This document shows, one piece after another, positions 1 to 9,620 of a stretch of DNA of 64,000 nucleotides; the first letter of the stretch is position 1; each line of letters begins with the position of its first letter. The notes under the pieces are model-generated. The model was given only the letters and a program-made list of their open reading frames with translations. It was not told the origin of the DNA and ran no database searches. This stretch comes from Dama dama (lineage: Eukaryota > Chordata > Mammalia > Artiodactyla > Cervidae). The translations under genes and the position numbers were made by a program. The stretch spans positions 118,242,501 to 118,306,500 of the forward strand of contig NC_083685.1 of NCBI RefSeq assembly GCF_033118175.1. Reading direction: 5' to 3'.

Positions 1-59
1 CAGTAAAAAGAAAGGCTAGAGAGAATGACAGATAAGTCAGTTTTCAGAAAAGCAGCCGA

Positions 60-190
60 GGGAACTCCCTGGCAGTCTAGTGGTTAAGACTTGGTGCTTT
101 TGCAGCAGTGACCCAGGTTTGATCCCAGGTCAGGGAACTAAGATCTTGCAAGCTGCAGCCAGAAAAAAAAAAAAAGAGAGAGAGAGTGAG
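60..190 (+). mobile_element. CHR-2-type tRNA-derived SINE
   Basis: It begins with the CHR-2 tRNA-like head (gggaactccctggcagtcta), has the RNA polymerase III B-box-like stretch ggtttgatccc, then cagggaactaagatcttgca, and ends in an A-rich then GA-rich tail. The family is shared by ruminants and relatives. Confidence 0.85.
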
Positions 191-239
191 TCTGAGATGA
201 AGAGCAGGTTACTAAAAATTTTAAGAACAACATAGGCAA

Positions 240-300
240 ATGAGACTGAAAGCAAAAAAAGAAAAAAAAAAAAAAAGGAGGGGAAAAAAAAAAAATTACA
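240..300 (+). repeat. A-rich low-complexity tract
   Basis: A run of A interrupted by single G residues and one ggagggg block. It looks like a decayed SINE or LINE tail, but no recognisable body is attached. Confidence 0.6.
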
Positions 301-364
301 AGAACAGAGGCGAGGAAAAACAATCACAAATAAATAAACTATTCAGCCAACTCTGGGAGATAGT

Positions 365-435
365 GGAGGACAAGGCAGCCTGATGTGCTACAGTCCATGA
401 GGTCTCAAAGAGTTGGACATGACTGAACAACAACT
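365..435 (+). mobile_element. BovA 3' fragment
   Basis: About 70 bp matching the 3' end of the BovA unit: a tacagtccatgaggt-like block, then caaagagttggacatgactga. The 5' part is missing. From here to 769 I see no further repeat or gene. Confidence 0.65.
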
Positions 436-896
436 ATCCAGTACCAAAGAAAGCCTATTCAGAGATCTACAGGAAGAGCTTAGAACACCTACCATAGAAG
501 GTTGCTTGAGATAAGAGTTTTGACCTAAAATCTATAGGAAATTAATTTGGTGACTTGATGGCAAGAAAAATACATATCCAGAAACCTAGGCTACTAAGCA
601 GAGAAAGTAAAAGCTGAGGCTTAGGAGAAAATGGAGAGAAAACTTATGAAGACATTAACCCCAACTGTCAGTTAGGTTCAGAAGAATGACCTGAGAAGTC
701 ACAAAAGGTATCTGGAAGGAGCTATTTCATACTTTAAACAAAGTGTCAAGCTGAGAGACATGAAAATTATTAGGTTGGTGCAAACATACTACACATTTTT
801 GCACTGCTGAAATTTGCCATTTGATATTACAATACATTCTTAAATACATGTGGTTATGTTACCCATTCATTTTATTTTATTTTGAATCAAAGATTT

Positions 897-902
897 TTTA
901 TT
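897..902 (-). promoter_or_regulatory. Poly(A) signal of the ACP1 retrocopy
   Basis: TTTATT on the plus strand reads AATAAA on the minus strand. It lies shortly before the A-rich tail of the retrocopy, as expected for a copied mRNA end. It also faces the sense direction of the SMURF2 intron. Confidence 0.8.
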
Positions 903-1597
903 TACTCTTTTGCCTAACACGAAGACTGATTTCCATCTACAATTATTTTGTCAGGTGAGAAACAGCAAGTCAGCTAAAGGGAGGGCTGCGGCCTTGGCTC
1001 GGGAGGTGACACTGTTGACACTTGACACACGGCCTGGGGGGACGAGCCTGGGCCACGGCAGGATGGCTGGGTCAGCGGACCTTCTCCAGGAAGGCCCTGC
1101 AGCACCTCACACACTGCTGGTAGACGATCTCAAAGTCCGCGTCGTTGCCATAATAGGGATCTTCAATGGTAAGTTTTTTGTGGATCATAGCTCCCGAGTA
1201 GTTCGATTTTCGCTCTGCAGTTTTTAACTTGATTACTTTTTCTATTCAAATCTCTCAGATTGCTCTCATCCATACATAGTATATAATCAAAAGTGGCAAA
1301 GTCTTCTTTGGTAACCTGTCTTGCTTTATGGGCTATGTTAATGCCATGATTTCTTAGGCAGCTCACAGCTCTTGGATCTGGTGACCGGCCCACGTTCCAG
1401 TCAGAAACAGTGCCACGGTCAATGACCCAATTATCTGAAATGTTTTGATCAGTTACAAGTTTCCTGAAAACCGCTTCTGCGATGGGTGATCGACAGATGT
1501 TACCCAGACACACGAAGAGCACCGACTTTATCACCTGCTCAGCCATCTTCCCGCGCGCAGAGGCGCCCAGTAATAACGTTGGAATGCTTCCGGTGCG

Positions 1598-1608
1598 GCG
1601 CATGCGCA
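1598..1608. promoter_or_regulatory. NRF1-like palindrome at the 5' end of the ACP1 retrocopy
   Basis: GCGCATGCGCA is close to the NRF1 consensus (YGCGCAYGCGCR). It lies at the very 5' end of the copied mRNA, next to the duplicated target site, inside a small CpG-rich patch (about 1545-1608). Whether it binds NRF1 is inference. Confidence 0.45.
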
Positions 1609-1852
1609 CTTACACATTCATAGTAATGTGCATTTCTTGCCTTTTTTTTTTTTTTTTTTTTTGCTAATGACTTATTACTTGCTATCTATTTTATATTTAT
1701 TTTAGACTATGGAAATGATGTCAGACAAAAAGTAAATTCAAGTTATTTCTTATTCAAGTTCAAAACGGGTCATAAAGCAGTGGAGACAACTTGCAATATC
1801 AAAATGCACTGGCCCAGGAACTGCTAATGAACATACAGTGCAGTGGTAGTTC

Positions 1853-2328
1853 TGCTACCCAGTTCAAGCTCACTCTGCTTGCCGCACAATAGGCCAATGA
1901 ATCCAAGAGATGAGGTGTTGAAGCAAAGAATATTACTTTATTCAGGAAGGCAGCTGACCAAGAAGATGGCAGACTAACTTCTCAAAATAACCATCTTGTC
2001 AGGGCCTGGATGTCAGGTTCTTTTATGGATCAGAGATGGGGAGGAGGTAAGGAAACAAAATAAAAAGACCATTTAAGTTTTGCAAATATCTACTAGAATG
2101 GCAAGCCTCAAGAAAGAGGATGTGTTAGTTTCTTTTCCTTACAGTCATTCACAGGTGGGCAGGGTCAGAATGTCTCTCTATGAGCTAAGCAAAGGCACTT
2201 TAGTTTAAGGGTCAGGCAGAGAGGGCAGGGTTCTCTGAGGCAGGCCTTCATGTATGACTATAATAAAAATGGCAAAAAGAAGGATTAAAGTCATAGCATG
2301 GAGTCAAAATTAACCCTTCCCAGTTACA
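1853..2328 (-). mobile_element. Solo LTR of an endogenous retrovirus
   Basis: A 476-bp block replaces part of the mariner. On the minus strand it starts TGTAACTGGG and ends ...GGGTAGCA, the TG...CA ends of an LTR, and is flanked by a 4-bp duplication GTTC (1849-1852 and 2329-2332). An AATAAA signal on the minus strand (1942-1937) fits the R region of an LTR. No internal retroviral sequence is present, so this is a solo LTR left by recombination between two LTRs. Family is not assigned; a 4-bp duplication suggests a gamma-type element. Confidence 0.75.
1937..1942 (-). promoter_or_regulatory. Poly(A) signal in the solo LTR
   Basis: AATAAA on the minus strand, about 85 bp from the 3' end of the LTR, in the sense direction of SMURF2. 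Confidence 0.6.
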
Positions 2329-3306
2329 GTTCAACTAGTTTTACAAAGGAGACAGTCTTGAAGATGAAGAGTGCAGTGACAGACATCAGAAGTTGACAGT
2401 GATCAACTGACAGCCATCACTGATCCTCTTACTGATCCTCTTACAACTACGAAAGAAGTTGCCAAAGAACTCAGCGTTGACCAGTCTATGGTCATTTGGT
2501 GTTTGAAGCAAACTGGAAAGGTGAAAAGGCTTGATAAGTGGGTGTCTCATAAGCTGACCGGAAATCAAAAAAGTCTTCATTCTGAAGTGCTGTCTTCTCT
2601 TATTCTACACAACAGTGAACCATTTCTCAATCAGATTGTGACATACGACAAAAAAATGCATTGTATATGACAACGGCGATGGCCAGCTCAGTGGCTAGAC
2701 CAAGAAGAAGTTCCAAAGCACTTCCCAAAGCCAAACTTGCACCAAAAAAAAAAAAAAAAAGTCATGGTCACTGTTTGGTAGTCTGCTGCCCATCTGATCC
2801 ACTATAGCTTTCTGAATTGTGGTGAAACCATTACATCAGAGAAGTATACTCAGCAAATCAATGAAAACTGCCAACACCTGCAGCCAGCACTGGTCAACAG
2901 AAAGGGCCCAATTCTTCTCCATAACAAAACCCGACTGCACATCGCACACCAATGCTTCAAAAGTTGAACGAATTGAGCTAAGAAGTTCTGCCTCATCTGC
3001 CATGTTCACCTGACCTCTCACCAGGTGAGAGAGGTTGGTAACAGATGTCTTCAAGCATCTCAACAACTTTTTGCAGAGAAAAATGCTTCCATAACCAGCA
3101 GGATGCAAAAAATGCTTTCCAAGAATTTGTCAAATCCTGAAACACAGATTTTTATGCTACAAGAATAAACAAACTTATTTCTCATTGGCAAAAATGTGTT
3201 GATTGTAATGGTTCCTATTTTGACTAATAAAGATGTGTTTGAGCCTAATTATAAGTGATTAAAAATTCAAGGCCCAAAAACCACAATTACTTTTGTACCA
3301 ACCTAA

Positions 3307-4569
3307 AACCTGTCTTTCAACTATATATAGTTTGGACCCAGAAATGCTCTCATAATATGAAGATTAGCTGTAAATCTGACCTCAGTTAACAGGGAGGTTT
3401 TACAAAAGGAGACAATGAATGACAGGAAAGACTAGTCACTTGAGGTGACTGGAGGGAATAATCACCTGCTTTTGCCTCTAGGTGATGAATATAAAGTTAA
3501 TGCAGACTAAGTGATTAGCAAAGATCCTAAAAGAGTGTTTTGTTTTAGGAGGAGTCTTCATGTCTGCACCAAGTAGAACATCACTTCATCTGAGAGATTA
3601 TCAGTCAACTGGGAATTTCTAAAAATATACAATATCATTAAAATTAAATGCCACAGAAGAAAGGAAACCTGTTACTCTGCAAGCGTGCAAAGAACCAATC
3701 TACCAAGACACAAAAAATTAGTTATCACCACACCCAAACTGGTGTAACAGGTTGGTGTAAGCGGTAGTGCAGAAGTGTCTGTTAATACTGTCAGAGCTAA
3801 AAATTTATATTTAAAGGCTCTAGGACAACCATCACCAGAGAGAAAATGGGTGACAGTCCAGCCAGAGTAGAAATAAATTTAGCCCAAATCGGTTTTTTAA
3901 ATTGTCTTTAGAAAACTATAAGAACTACCCAGAGTTTGCCTCTGCTAAACTGATAAAGATAAGAACACATTGCTTTGGGGGAGAACTTAAAACATCCCAA
4001 GGCCAGCACTCAACCAATTCTAGGATATCCTTAAATAAGAAATTACTAGTTAAGTGATGAAGGCAAGAAAGGTAAGACAGAAAAGTCTCCATTCATTTTA
4101 TCAATTAGGGCACCATTATCTTCACCAAAAAGTTTTGGAAGAGTACTAGGCAAAAACTGGATTAGCACATAAATGAAAGGTGAGAAACATGGACAGAAAT
4201 GAGTGGACAGCTCTTATTCTAAAAGTTGAACTTGAAAAACTACAGGAGATAAACGATATGGGCTGCAGAAGGACTTTTTAATATGAGAGGTACACATGGA
4301 TACTTAAATTCTCAAAGAAAGAGAAAAGGGCAGGAGGGCAACCTTCCACAACCCAGAAGGATAATTAACTGGTCTTGACTGAGGAGGAGCCCAAGCTTCT
4401 ATGATCTACTCTTTAAATTAAAAAAAAAAAAATTCAACCGATGCCCTCCAAAAAAAAAAAAACAAAACCACCAGAGAAATGTGATAAGGCCCTACATTCT
4501 ACTTCTGAATTCATTTCTCATTTTAACACCATGTTTATTGGATGTAAACAAGTATTCACACAATAGTAA
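3307..4569. other. Intronic sequence without a recognised feature
   Basis: AT-rich sequence with no gene and no repeat I can name. It contains two A runs near 4419-4462. Confidence 0.5.
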
Positions 4570-4700
4570 TATTCAGAGTGCTTACTCTTTTGCTATGCTA
4601 AGCACTTTATATGGATTAGTTCACTAAATTTTCTGGATTAATAATACTATTCTCATTCTACAGAATAAAATTAAGGTTTAGAGAAGATCACCAGTGAAGT
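4570..4700 (+). mobile_element. MIR SINE, degenerate
   Basis: Order of weak MIR blocks: tgctaagcactttatatgga, then a cattctacagaa-type core, then a ggtttagagaaga-type segment. Old and diverged. Confidence 0.6.
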
Positions 4701-5324
4701 TGTACTTTATTAACATAGGCCTCTCATCTATTAACCACCCTAAGCCTGTGTTTAAAAAGGGGGGAAAGGCAACACTTTCAATTTCCCTAAGTTTTGACTC
4801 GATTGAGTTTTGGCACATTAATCACAAATTTCCTCATTAGATCAGATGTCTGAAGGTAGAATGGCCAAAGTACCCTGTGTAACCCACGCCACATGGTTAA
4901 TAGTTCACCATGCCCCCACACTCTTCTAACATCAACCCTCCCGGGGAACATCTGCCAAATAAATGAAACGAGTCTCCAATCGACTTACACTCAGTCAGCT
5001 GTTGAAAAGAGAGATGTGCAGGAAAAAACCAAACTTCTCTTAATTCAAAACACAGCCTATTTGACCCAAAACCTGGTTCTAAAGGAAGTTACAAATACTT
5101 CTGTCTTCCTTTTTTTTTTTTAAGCTGAAGGGAAAAGTGAGACAAAAAGGAACTGCTTAGGAGAAAAACAAAAACAAACAAACAAAAAAGCCCTGTTCAA
5201 ATACCTCCAGAGCACTCTGTCAAGAGATCTGAACAATTCAGGAAGACAGTGTAACACAACACAGACAGGAAAGTAAAACACATCTTGTTCAGATTCAAGC
5301 TCCCCCATACTTGCTAGCTTTGAA
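4701..5324. other. Unassigned intronic sequence
   Basis: No gene or repeat recognised apart from a T run at 5110-5122 and an A-rich tract near 5160-5190. Confidence 0.45.
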
Positions 5325-5480
5325 CGCTTGGACAATTAATTCACCTCTCTGAGATCAGTGTTTTCTGATGATAATATGATGACAGTATTTGTACCCACCT
5401 ACTTCACAGAATTACTTTGAAAATTAAATGAGATGATTCAGGTAAAGAATTTCTTAATTCTTGTACATATTAGGAGCTCC
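5325..5480 (-). mobile_element. MIR SINE, antisense
   Basis: Complement-type MIR blocks: tcacctctctgagatcag, tacccacctacttcacagaa, attaaatgagatgattcagg, then a cattaggagctcc-like end. Confidence 0.7.
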
Positions 5481-5929
5481 CACCCTGCCAAATAATCATA
5501 AAGTTTTGTAAAGTAGAAACAGTAAGAACACTCTGTGGTCACAATTATGTGTAATCAAGTTTTATTAATTAAATCCCTTGTTCTTTTTTTTTTTTTGCCC
5601 AAAATATCCAGGTTTTAATTTTAAAAAATCCTTGTCATACAAAACATCAGGAACATTTCAAACTAAACAAGAAAAAAAAAAATCAGAAAACATCAACACC
5701 AAGATGACACTGATGTTAGAATTCTCTGACAAGGATTTAAAGCAGCCATTATAAAAACACTTCACTGGCCAAATATGAAAAACTTAATTTTTTTTTTTAA
5801 GTTGGCAAAAAACTTTAAAAAACAGTGGTTAGATGCCACGAAGTAGGTGGCAATGCCTTAACCGTATGCATGCTGTCAGGCCCGAGAGCCTCTTCCATCC
5901 TTGTCAGGGGGAGTGCTAACTTTCTCTCC

Positions 5930-6175
5930 TTTCATACAACACAAAACTTAAATTTTAAATACAGCAGAGTGTACAAGTCCATCCCAGACTCCCTAGCTAA
6001 CCCTTCCCCCTCTGCAACCATAAGTTCATCTGCCAAATAAATGAATCTGTTTTGTAAATTCTTTTGTATATCATTTTTTAGATTCCACCTAAAAGGGACT
6101 GAAGTGACTTAGCAGCAAAAGGGATGTCGTATGATATTCCTCCCTCTCTATCTGTCTTACTTCACAAATCTGTTA
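5930..6175 (-). mobile_element. L1 3' UTR fragment, antisense
   Basis: Resembles the complement of artiodactyl L1 3' UTR: gtccatcccagactccctag, ctgcaaccataagttcatct, a tctgttttgtaaattc block and a ttttagattccacctaaaag block. Nothing is recognised between 5481 and 5929 except an A/T-rich stretch. Confidence 0.65.
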
Positions 6176-6184
6176 ACTTATTAA

Positions 6185-6450
6185 TTTAATGAAACTCCAA
6201 TAAAAATACTAACAATCATCTTCTGGAAAAATTGGTACCCCAGGATAGGTGAAAATATCACAAAAGAATATCAAGGAGAAGAAAAGCTATGGAGGAAAGG
6301 AGAAGCCTAGATCTACCAGATACTGAAACAAACTACAAAAACTCTACATTTAAAACCACTAACACATAAACAGACATAAGTTTTGGTGCATTAATAGACA
6401 GACTGATGGTAAAGAACAGAAAATGCAAAAACAGACCCAATTACTTCACT
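6185..6450 (+). mobile_element. L1 ORF2 fragment, degenerate
   Basis: Blocks in L1 ORF2 order: a caatataaaaatactaacaa-like stretch, agatctaccagatactgaaa, acaaactacaaaaactctac, then a cataaacagacataag-like end. Many stops. Confidence 0.55.
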
Positions 6451-6841
6451 ATTTTACCCATGATATAATTGATATATATCCCTTTACAGAACATATACCA
6501 ATGAAACATTTGTTTTACATTATTTTTTACCACTGCAGTTATCAACTGATCTCCATAAGAGGAGAAACTGCCTCATTCATCTTTACATCCATTCATATTG
6601 GCACAACATCAAATTCAGAGCCTTGACTGTGAATAGAATTAATAGCAGTAGAATGAATTAATGAATATCCATCCACAGGCAATGAGGATAATGTGTCTCA
6701 AGATCAAAAGATAACTGCAAATTCACCAATTCCTGGTATCATGTAAAATCTTTTCTGTCAAGGAAGTATAACTAATTTTCAAAGTGAACTCTAAAGTAAC
6801 TCTCAGATTATCTGCAGCTAGGTCTTTCTTTATTTTAAACA
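6451..6841. other. Unassigned intronic sequence
   Basis: AT-rich; nothing recognised. Confidence 0.45.
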
Positions 6842-7170
6842 TATTTATTTATTTATTTGGCTGTGCTGGGCCTTAGGGGTTTCCCCGGTGGCTCATCGGT
6901 AAAGAATCTGCCTGCAGTGCCAGAGACGTAGATTCCACCCCTGGTCAGGAAGATCCTTTGGAGAAGGGCATGGCAACCCACTCCAGTATTCCTGTCTGGA
7001 GAATCCCAAGGACAGAAGAGCCTAGTAAGCTAGAGTCCACGGGCTGCAAAGAGTAGGAAATGACTGACACAACTGAGCATGCATGCTGGATTTTAGTTGT
7101 GGAACATGGAATCTAGTTCCCTGACCAGGGATGGAACCCAGGCCCCCTGCACCGGAGTACAGAGTCAGCC
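6842..7170 (-). mobile_element. CHR-2 SINE, antisense, split by a Bov-tA
   Basis: A tatttatttatttggctgtg head (6842-6876) and a tagttccctgaccagggatg block (7112-7131) through ggaacccaggccccctgc are the two halves of one antisense CHR-2. The part between them is an inserted Bov-tA. Confidence 0.7.
6879..7085 (+). mobile_element. Bov-tA SINE nested in CHR-2
   Basis: tRNA-like head (gtttccccggtggctcatcg), then the BovA body with caacccactccagtattcct, ending near gaaatgactgacacaactga. Confidence 0.8.
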
Positions 7171-7199
7171 ACTGCGGGGAGAAAGGGGAGAGTGAGTGT

Positions 7200-7402
7200 G
7201 TTTTGTGTGTGTATGTTTTCAGTCATGTCCAACTCTGCAACCCCATGGACTGTAGCCCACCAGACTCCTCCGTCCATGGAATTTTCCAGGTTAAGAATAC
7301 TGGAGTGGGTTGCCATTTCCTTCTCCAGCAGATCTTCCCGATGAAGGGATCAAACCAGTATCTCTTGCATCTCCTGGATTTGCAGCTTGGTCTGTTTAAC
7401 AC
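7200..7402 (-). mobile_element. Bov-tA SINE, antisense
   Basis: Starts with a TG-rich tail complement, then ccatggactgtagcccacca, ggagtgggttgccatttcct and a diverged head near 7380-7400. It lies 30 bp from the nested CHR-2/Bov-tA pair. Confidence 0.8.
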
Positions 7403-8034
7403 CAAAAATGGTCATCCTTCCAGATAGTCTTGGGAAAAATCTAAATGGTCAAAATGAATTTGTTTCTTTTTTAGTTTTAATTATTTCATATTTTGAGAAG
7501 GGTTAAACATGACTAGAATTAGTTATTAACCATTTATTTAAGGACAGAATTTCCCCCAGCATACCTTCACAAAAAAATGGTCAAAACTGTTGAAGAGACA
7601 CAAGTTATGTTTGTGTATGTGTAGAACCTCTGTTCAAGTGCATAATGACATGCACATTAAAACAGAAAAGATGTACATGAGAAACACTGTAAACTAACTA
7701 TACTTCAATAAAAAACAAATTTTTTTAAAAAAGAGCCTTCAATCCAAAATGCTATGAGACTTCACTTTCTTTTTCGTGTTTTATCACAGAAATAGGTTTT
7801 CTAGGCTTTCTTTTCTCAGAAAAATGCATCCATTATAAATGGAATCAACTCTGTGGGAAAACTTTAAAAAAAAAAAAAGCTATACAGATAGAAATTACTG
7901 CCCTCTAAAAGCTGGATCATTTCAGTATCATTAAAAATAATCCAAATATTTAAATTACTGTCCTTATAATTTAAAATTAGGAACAAAAGGAGGTCTGTAT
8001 GCAATTTTATACTTAGAAGGATGATTTTTAAAGT
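7403..8034 (+). other. Mostly unassigned; short L1 3' end at about 7640-7735
   Basis: The block aaactaactatacttcaata followed by an A-rich tail (about 7690-7735) is the terminal L1 3' UTR signature in the plus direction. The rest shows nothing I recognise. Confidence 0.45.
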
Positions 8035-8095
8035 CCATGCCTGGGTTCAGTCTCTGGTCGGGGATCTAAGATCCCAAAGCCACTATCAATCAGTG
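8035..8095 (+). mobile_element. CHR-2 fragment
   Basis: Contains tgggttcagtctctggtcgg and ggatctaagatcccaaag, the middle of a CHR-2; both ends are missing. Confidence 0.55.
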
Positions 8096-8807
8096 TGACA
8101 ATCAATCAATCAGTCTATGACATAGTAACAGCAAGAAAATGAAACAAAATTACAATCAGTGAAGATTCATCAAAATTTTCTTAAAAAGTTAAAACCTAGT
8201 ATAATAATTCATTATGTCAGTTCCATAATGCTAGGTTTCATCTTTATGTAGTATTAAATTTGAATCTCATCACAACAATTTTACTATTTAAAAACTTTTG
8301 TATGGCAAAGGTTACCACAAAACAAAGTCAAAAGAGAAATGACAGAAAAAAATATAGAACAGAGAACTAATATCCAGAACATATAAAGAACTTCTACAAA
8401 CCAAGTAGAAAAATTTCAGACAGAATAGAAAAATGGTTAAAACAATATAAACATGGAATTCACAGAAGTTAAAGTGGCAAATAAGAATATGAAAATATGA
8501 CTGCCACACTATGAATCAAAGAGATTAAACTTGAAACAAACATTATGGTAGTATTTTTAACCCACTGAATTGGCAAAAATTTTAAAGATCTGTTAAAACT
8601 CAGAATTTTCAGGGTATAAAGAAACAGACTTTTTCTTTTTTTTAAACTATTCATGGCTATGAATGTAAATTAATTCCTCCTTTCTGGAAAGCAATTTTGC
8701 AGTATCTGACAACAGTCAAAATCCAATTACCCTAACTCAGCAATTCCAGGAATATATTCTGTTGAAATACTAAAACATGAACCAAAAGATGAACACACAA
8801 GGGAATG

Positions 8808-8925
8808 CCCCAGTGGTCTAGGGGTTAGGACTCCAGGTTTTCACTGCCAAGAGCCCAGGTTCCATCACTGGTTGGGAAACTAAGATACCACAAGCTGCCT
8901 GATATGCCCCCTGCAAAAAAATGCA
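8808..8925 (+). mobile_element. CHR-2 SINE
   Basis: Head aagggaatgccccagtggtc, middle ggttccatcactggttggga, end actaagataccacaagctgc with an A-rich tail. Confidence 0.8.
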
Positions 8926-9052
8926 CACACAAAAATGTTCACTGGGTAACTATTTGTAACAATTAAAAATAAACAACCTAAATATTCAGCAATAGAAAAT
9001 AAGCGCCCTCTACTTTTAATTACTGCCTAGTATTTTAGATTATCTATTCTAT

Positions 9053-9271
9053 CTGAAAGTAAAAGTGTTAGTTGCTCAGTCATGCCCAACTCTTTGCAAC
9101 CCCATGGACTGTAGCCCACCAGGCTCCTCTGTCCATGGAATTCTCCAGGCCAGAATACTGGAGTGGGTAGCTGTTCCCTTCTACAGAGGATCTTCCTGAT
9201 CCAGGGATTGAACCCAGGTCTCCTGCACTACAGGCAGGTTCTTAACCATCTGAGCCACCAGGGAAGCTATT
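9053..9271 (-). mobile_element. Bov-tA SINE, antisense, with target duplication
   Basis: Full-length antisense element from gttagttgctcagtcatgcc to ctgagccaccagggaagct. It is flanked by a 13-bp direct repeat TTATCTATTCTAT (9040-9052 and 9272-9284), proof of one retrotransposition event. Confidence 0.92.
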
Positions 9272-9620
9272 TTATCTATTCTATGGTTAAAAAAGAATAC
9301 CTTCAAGACAAATTAAGTGAAAAAAGCAAGTCACTGGACACTTGGTAGAATATGATTCTATTTCCATGTTTTATTAAGAAAAATATATTATGTGAGTGTA
9401 TATAAGCCAAATGCACAGAGCAAATCTAGAAAAGTTATACATACACTGAACTATATGAACAGTAGTTACTTCTGGGAAGACAGTAAGATTAGCTACTACT
9501 AGGAGGAACCTACACTTCTTACTCCATGTATTTCTATATTGTTTGAAATTTTACAATGAGCATATAGACTTGTGTAACTGAAAAACAATGATATTTCCGT
9601 ATTTTTAAATAATTTATACT

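Larger units (their letters stand above)
871..1609 (-). pseudogene. ACP1: Processed retrocopy of ACP1 (low-molecular-weight protein tyrosine phosphatase)
   Basis: Read on the minus strand, the ACP1 start codon is at 1546-1544 and the protein begins MAEQVIKSVLFVCLGNICRS, including the P-loop with its nucleophilic Cys and Arg. Exon boundaries are fused, so this copy came from spliced mRNA. The variable exon reads VIDRGTVSDWNVGRSPDP, the form I know from the slow (B) isoform rather than the fast one. After SYDPQK a loss of about 2 nt shifts the frame, so the open frame stops near 1163 (about 127 residues against about 158). The rest of the ACP1 C-terminus (EDPYYGND...FLEKVR) resumes in another frame and ends at the original stop, 1074-1072. 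The general-acid Asp of the DPYYG motif is therefore outside the open frame. A 3' UTR, an AATAAA signal and an A-rich tail follow. Flanking 12-bp duplications TTAC(C/A)CATTCAT (859-870 and 1610-1621) mark L1-mediated insertion into the mariner. Confidence 0.95.
1709..3227 (+). pseudogene. Mariner transposase remnant
   Basis: A start codon at 1709 gives MEMMSDKK followed at once by a stop. Downstream blocks in shifting frames still read like mariner transposase: a helix-turn-helix part (2450-2570), SLILHNSEPFLNQIVT (about 2595-2640) and the RKGPILLH region (about 2900). The second catalytic aspartate (HDN in the family) reads HNK here, and the stretch around the third aspartate is deleted or shifted near 3010-3040. 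The ACP1 copy lies upstream of the start codon; the solo LTR interrupts the reading frame. It is related to the transposase half of SETMAR. No function is expected. Confidence 0.85.
770..3306 (+). mobile_element. Mariner DNA transposon (Hsmar1/bovine mariner type), interrupted twice
   Basis: The left end TTAGGTTGGTGCAAA (770) and the right end, its reverse complement TTTGTACCAACCTAA (ending 3306), are the terminal inverted repeats of this family. The left end is preceded by TA, the normal mariner target; the right flank is now AA. Removing the ACP1 retrocopy (871-1609) and the solo LTR (1853-2328), each with one copy of its target duplication, leaves about 1.3 kb, the expected full length. 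Mariner sequence continues across both insertions. A 12-bp tandem duplication at 2419-2442 is extra damage. The element is inactive. Confidence 0.9.
8283..9620 (+). mobile_element. Old L1 ORF2/3' region, interrupted by two SINEs
   Basis: L1-like blocks in order: ttgtatggcaaaggttacca, agaacatataaagaacttct, ttgtaacaattaaaaataaa, then 3' material including ttacttctgggaagacagta and tacaatgagcatatagactt. A CHR-2 (8808-8925) and a Bov-tA (9053-9271) interrupt it. Confidence 0.6.

Noticed and set aside
4417..4465. A runs as tails of retrocopies
   Set aside because: No mRNA-like sequence or target duplication is attached.
8040..8095. tRNA gene
   Set aside because: The tRNA-like blocks belong to CHR-2 and Bov-tA SINE heads; none folds as a complete tRNA by eye.
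6842..9271. Regular spacing of related short repeats as a possible CRISPR-like array
   Set aside because: The repeats are scattered SINEs of mixed orientation with their own target duplications, in a mammalian genome.
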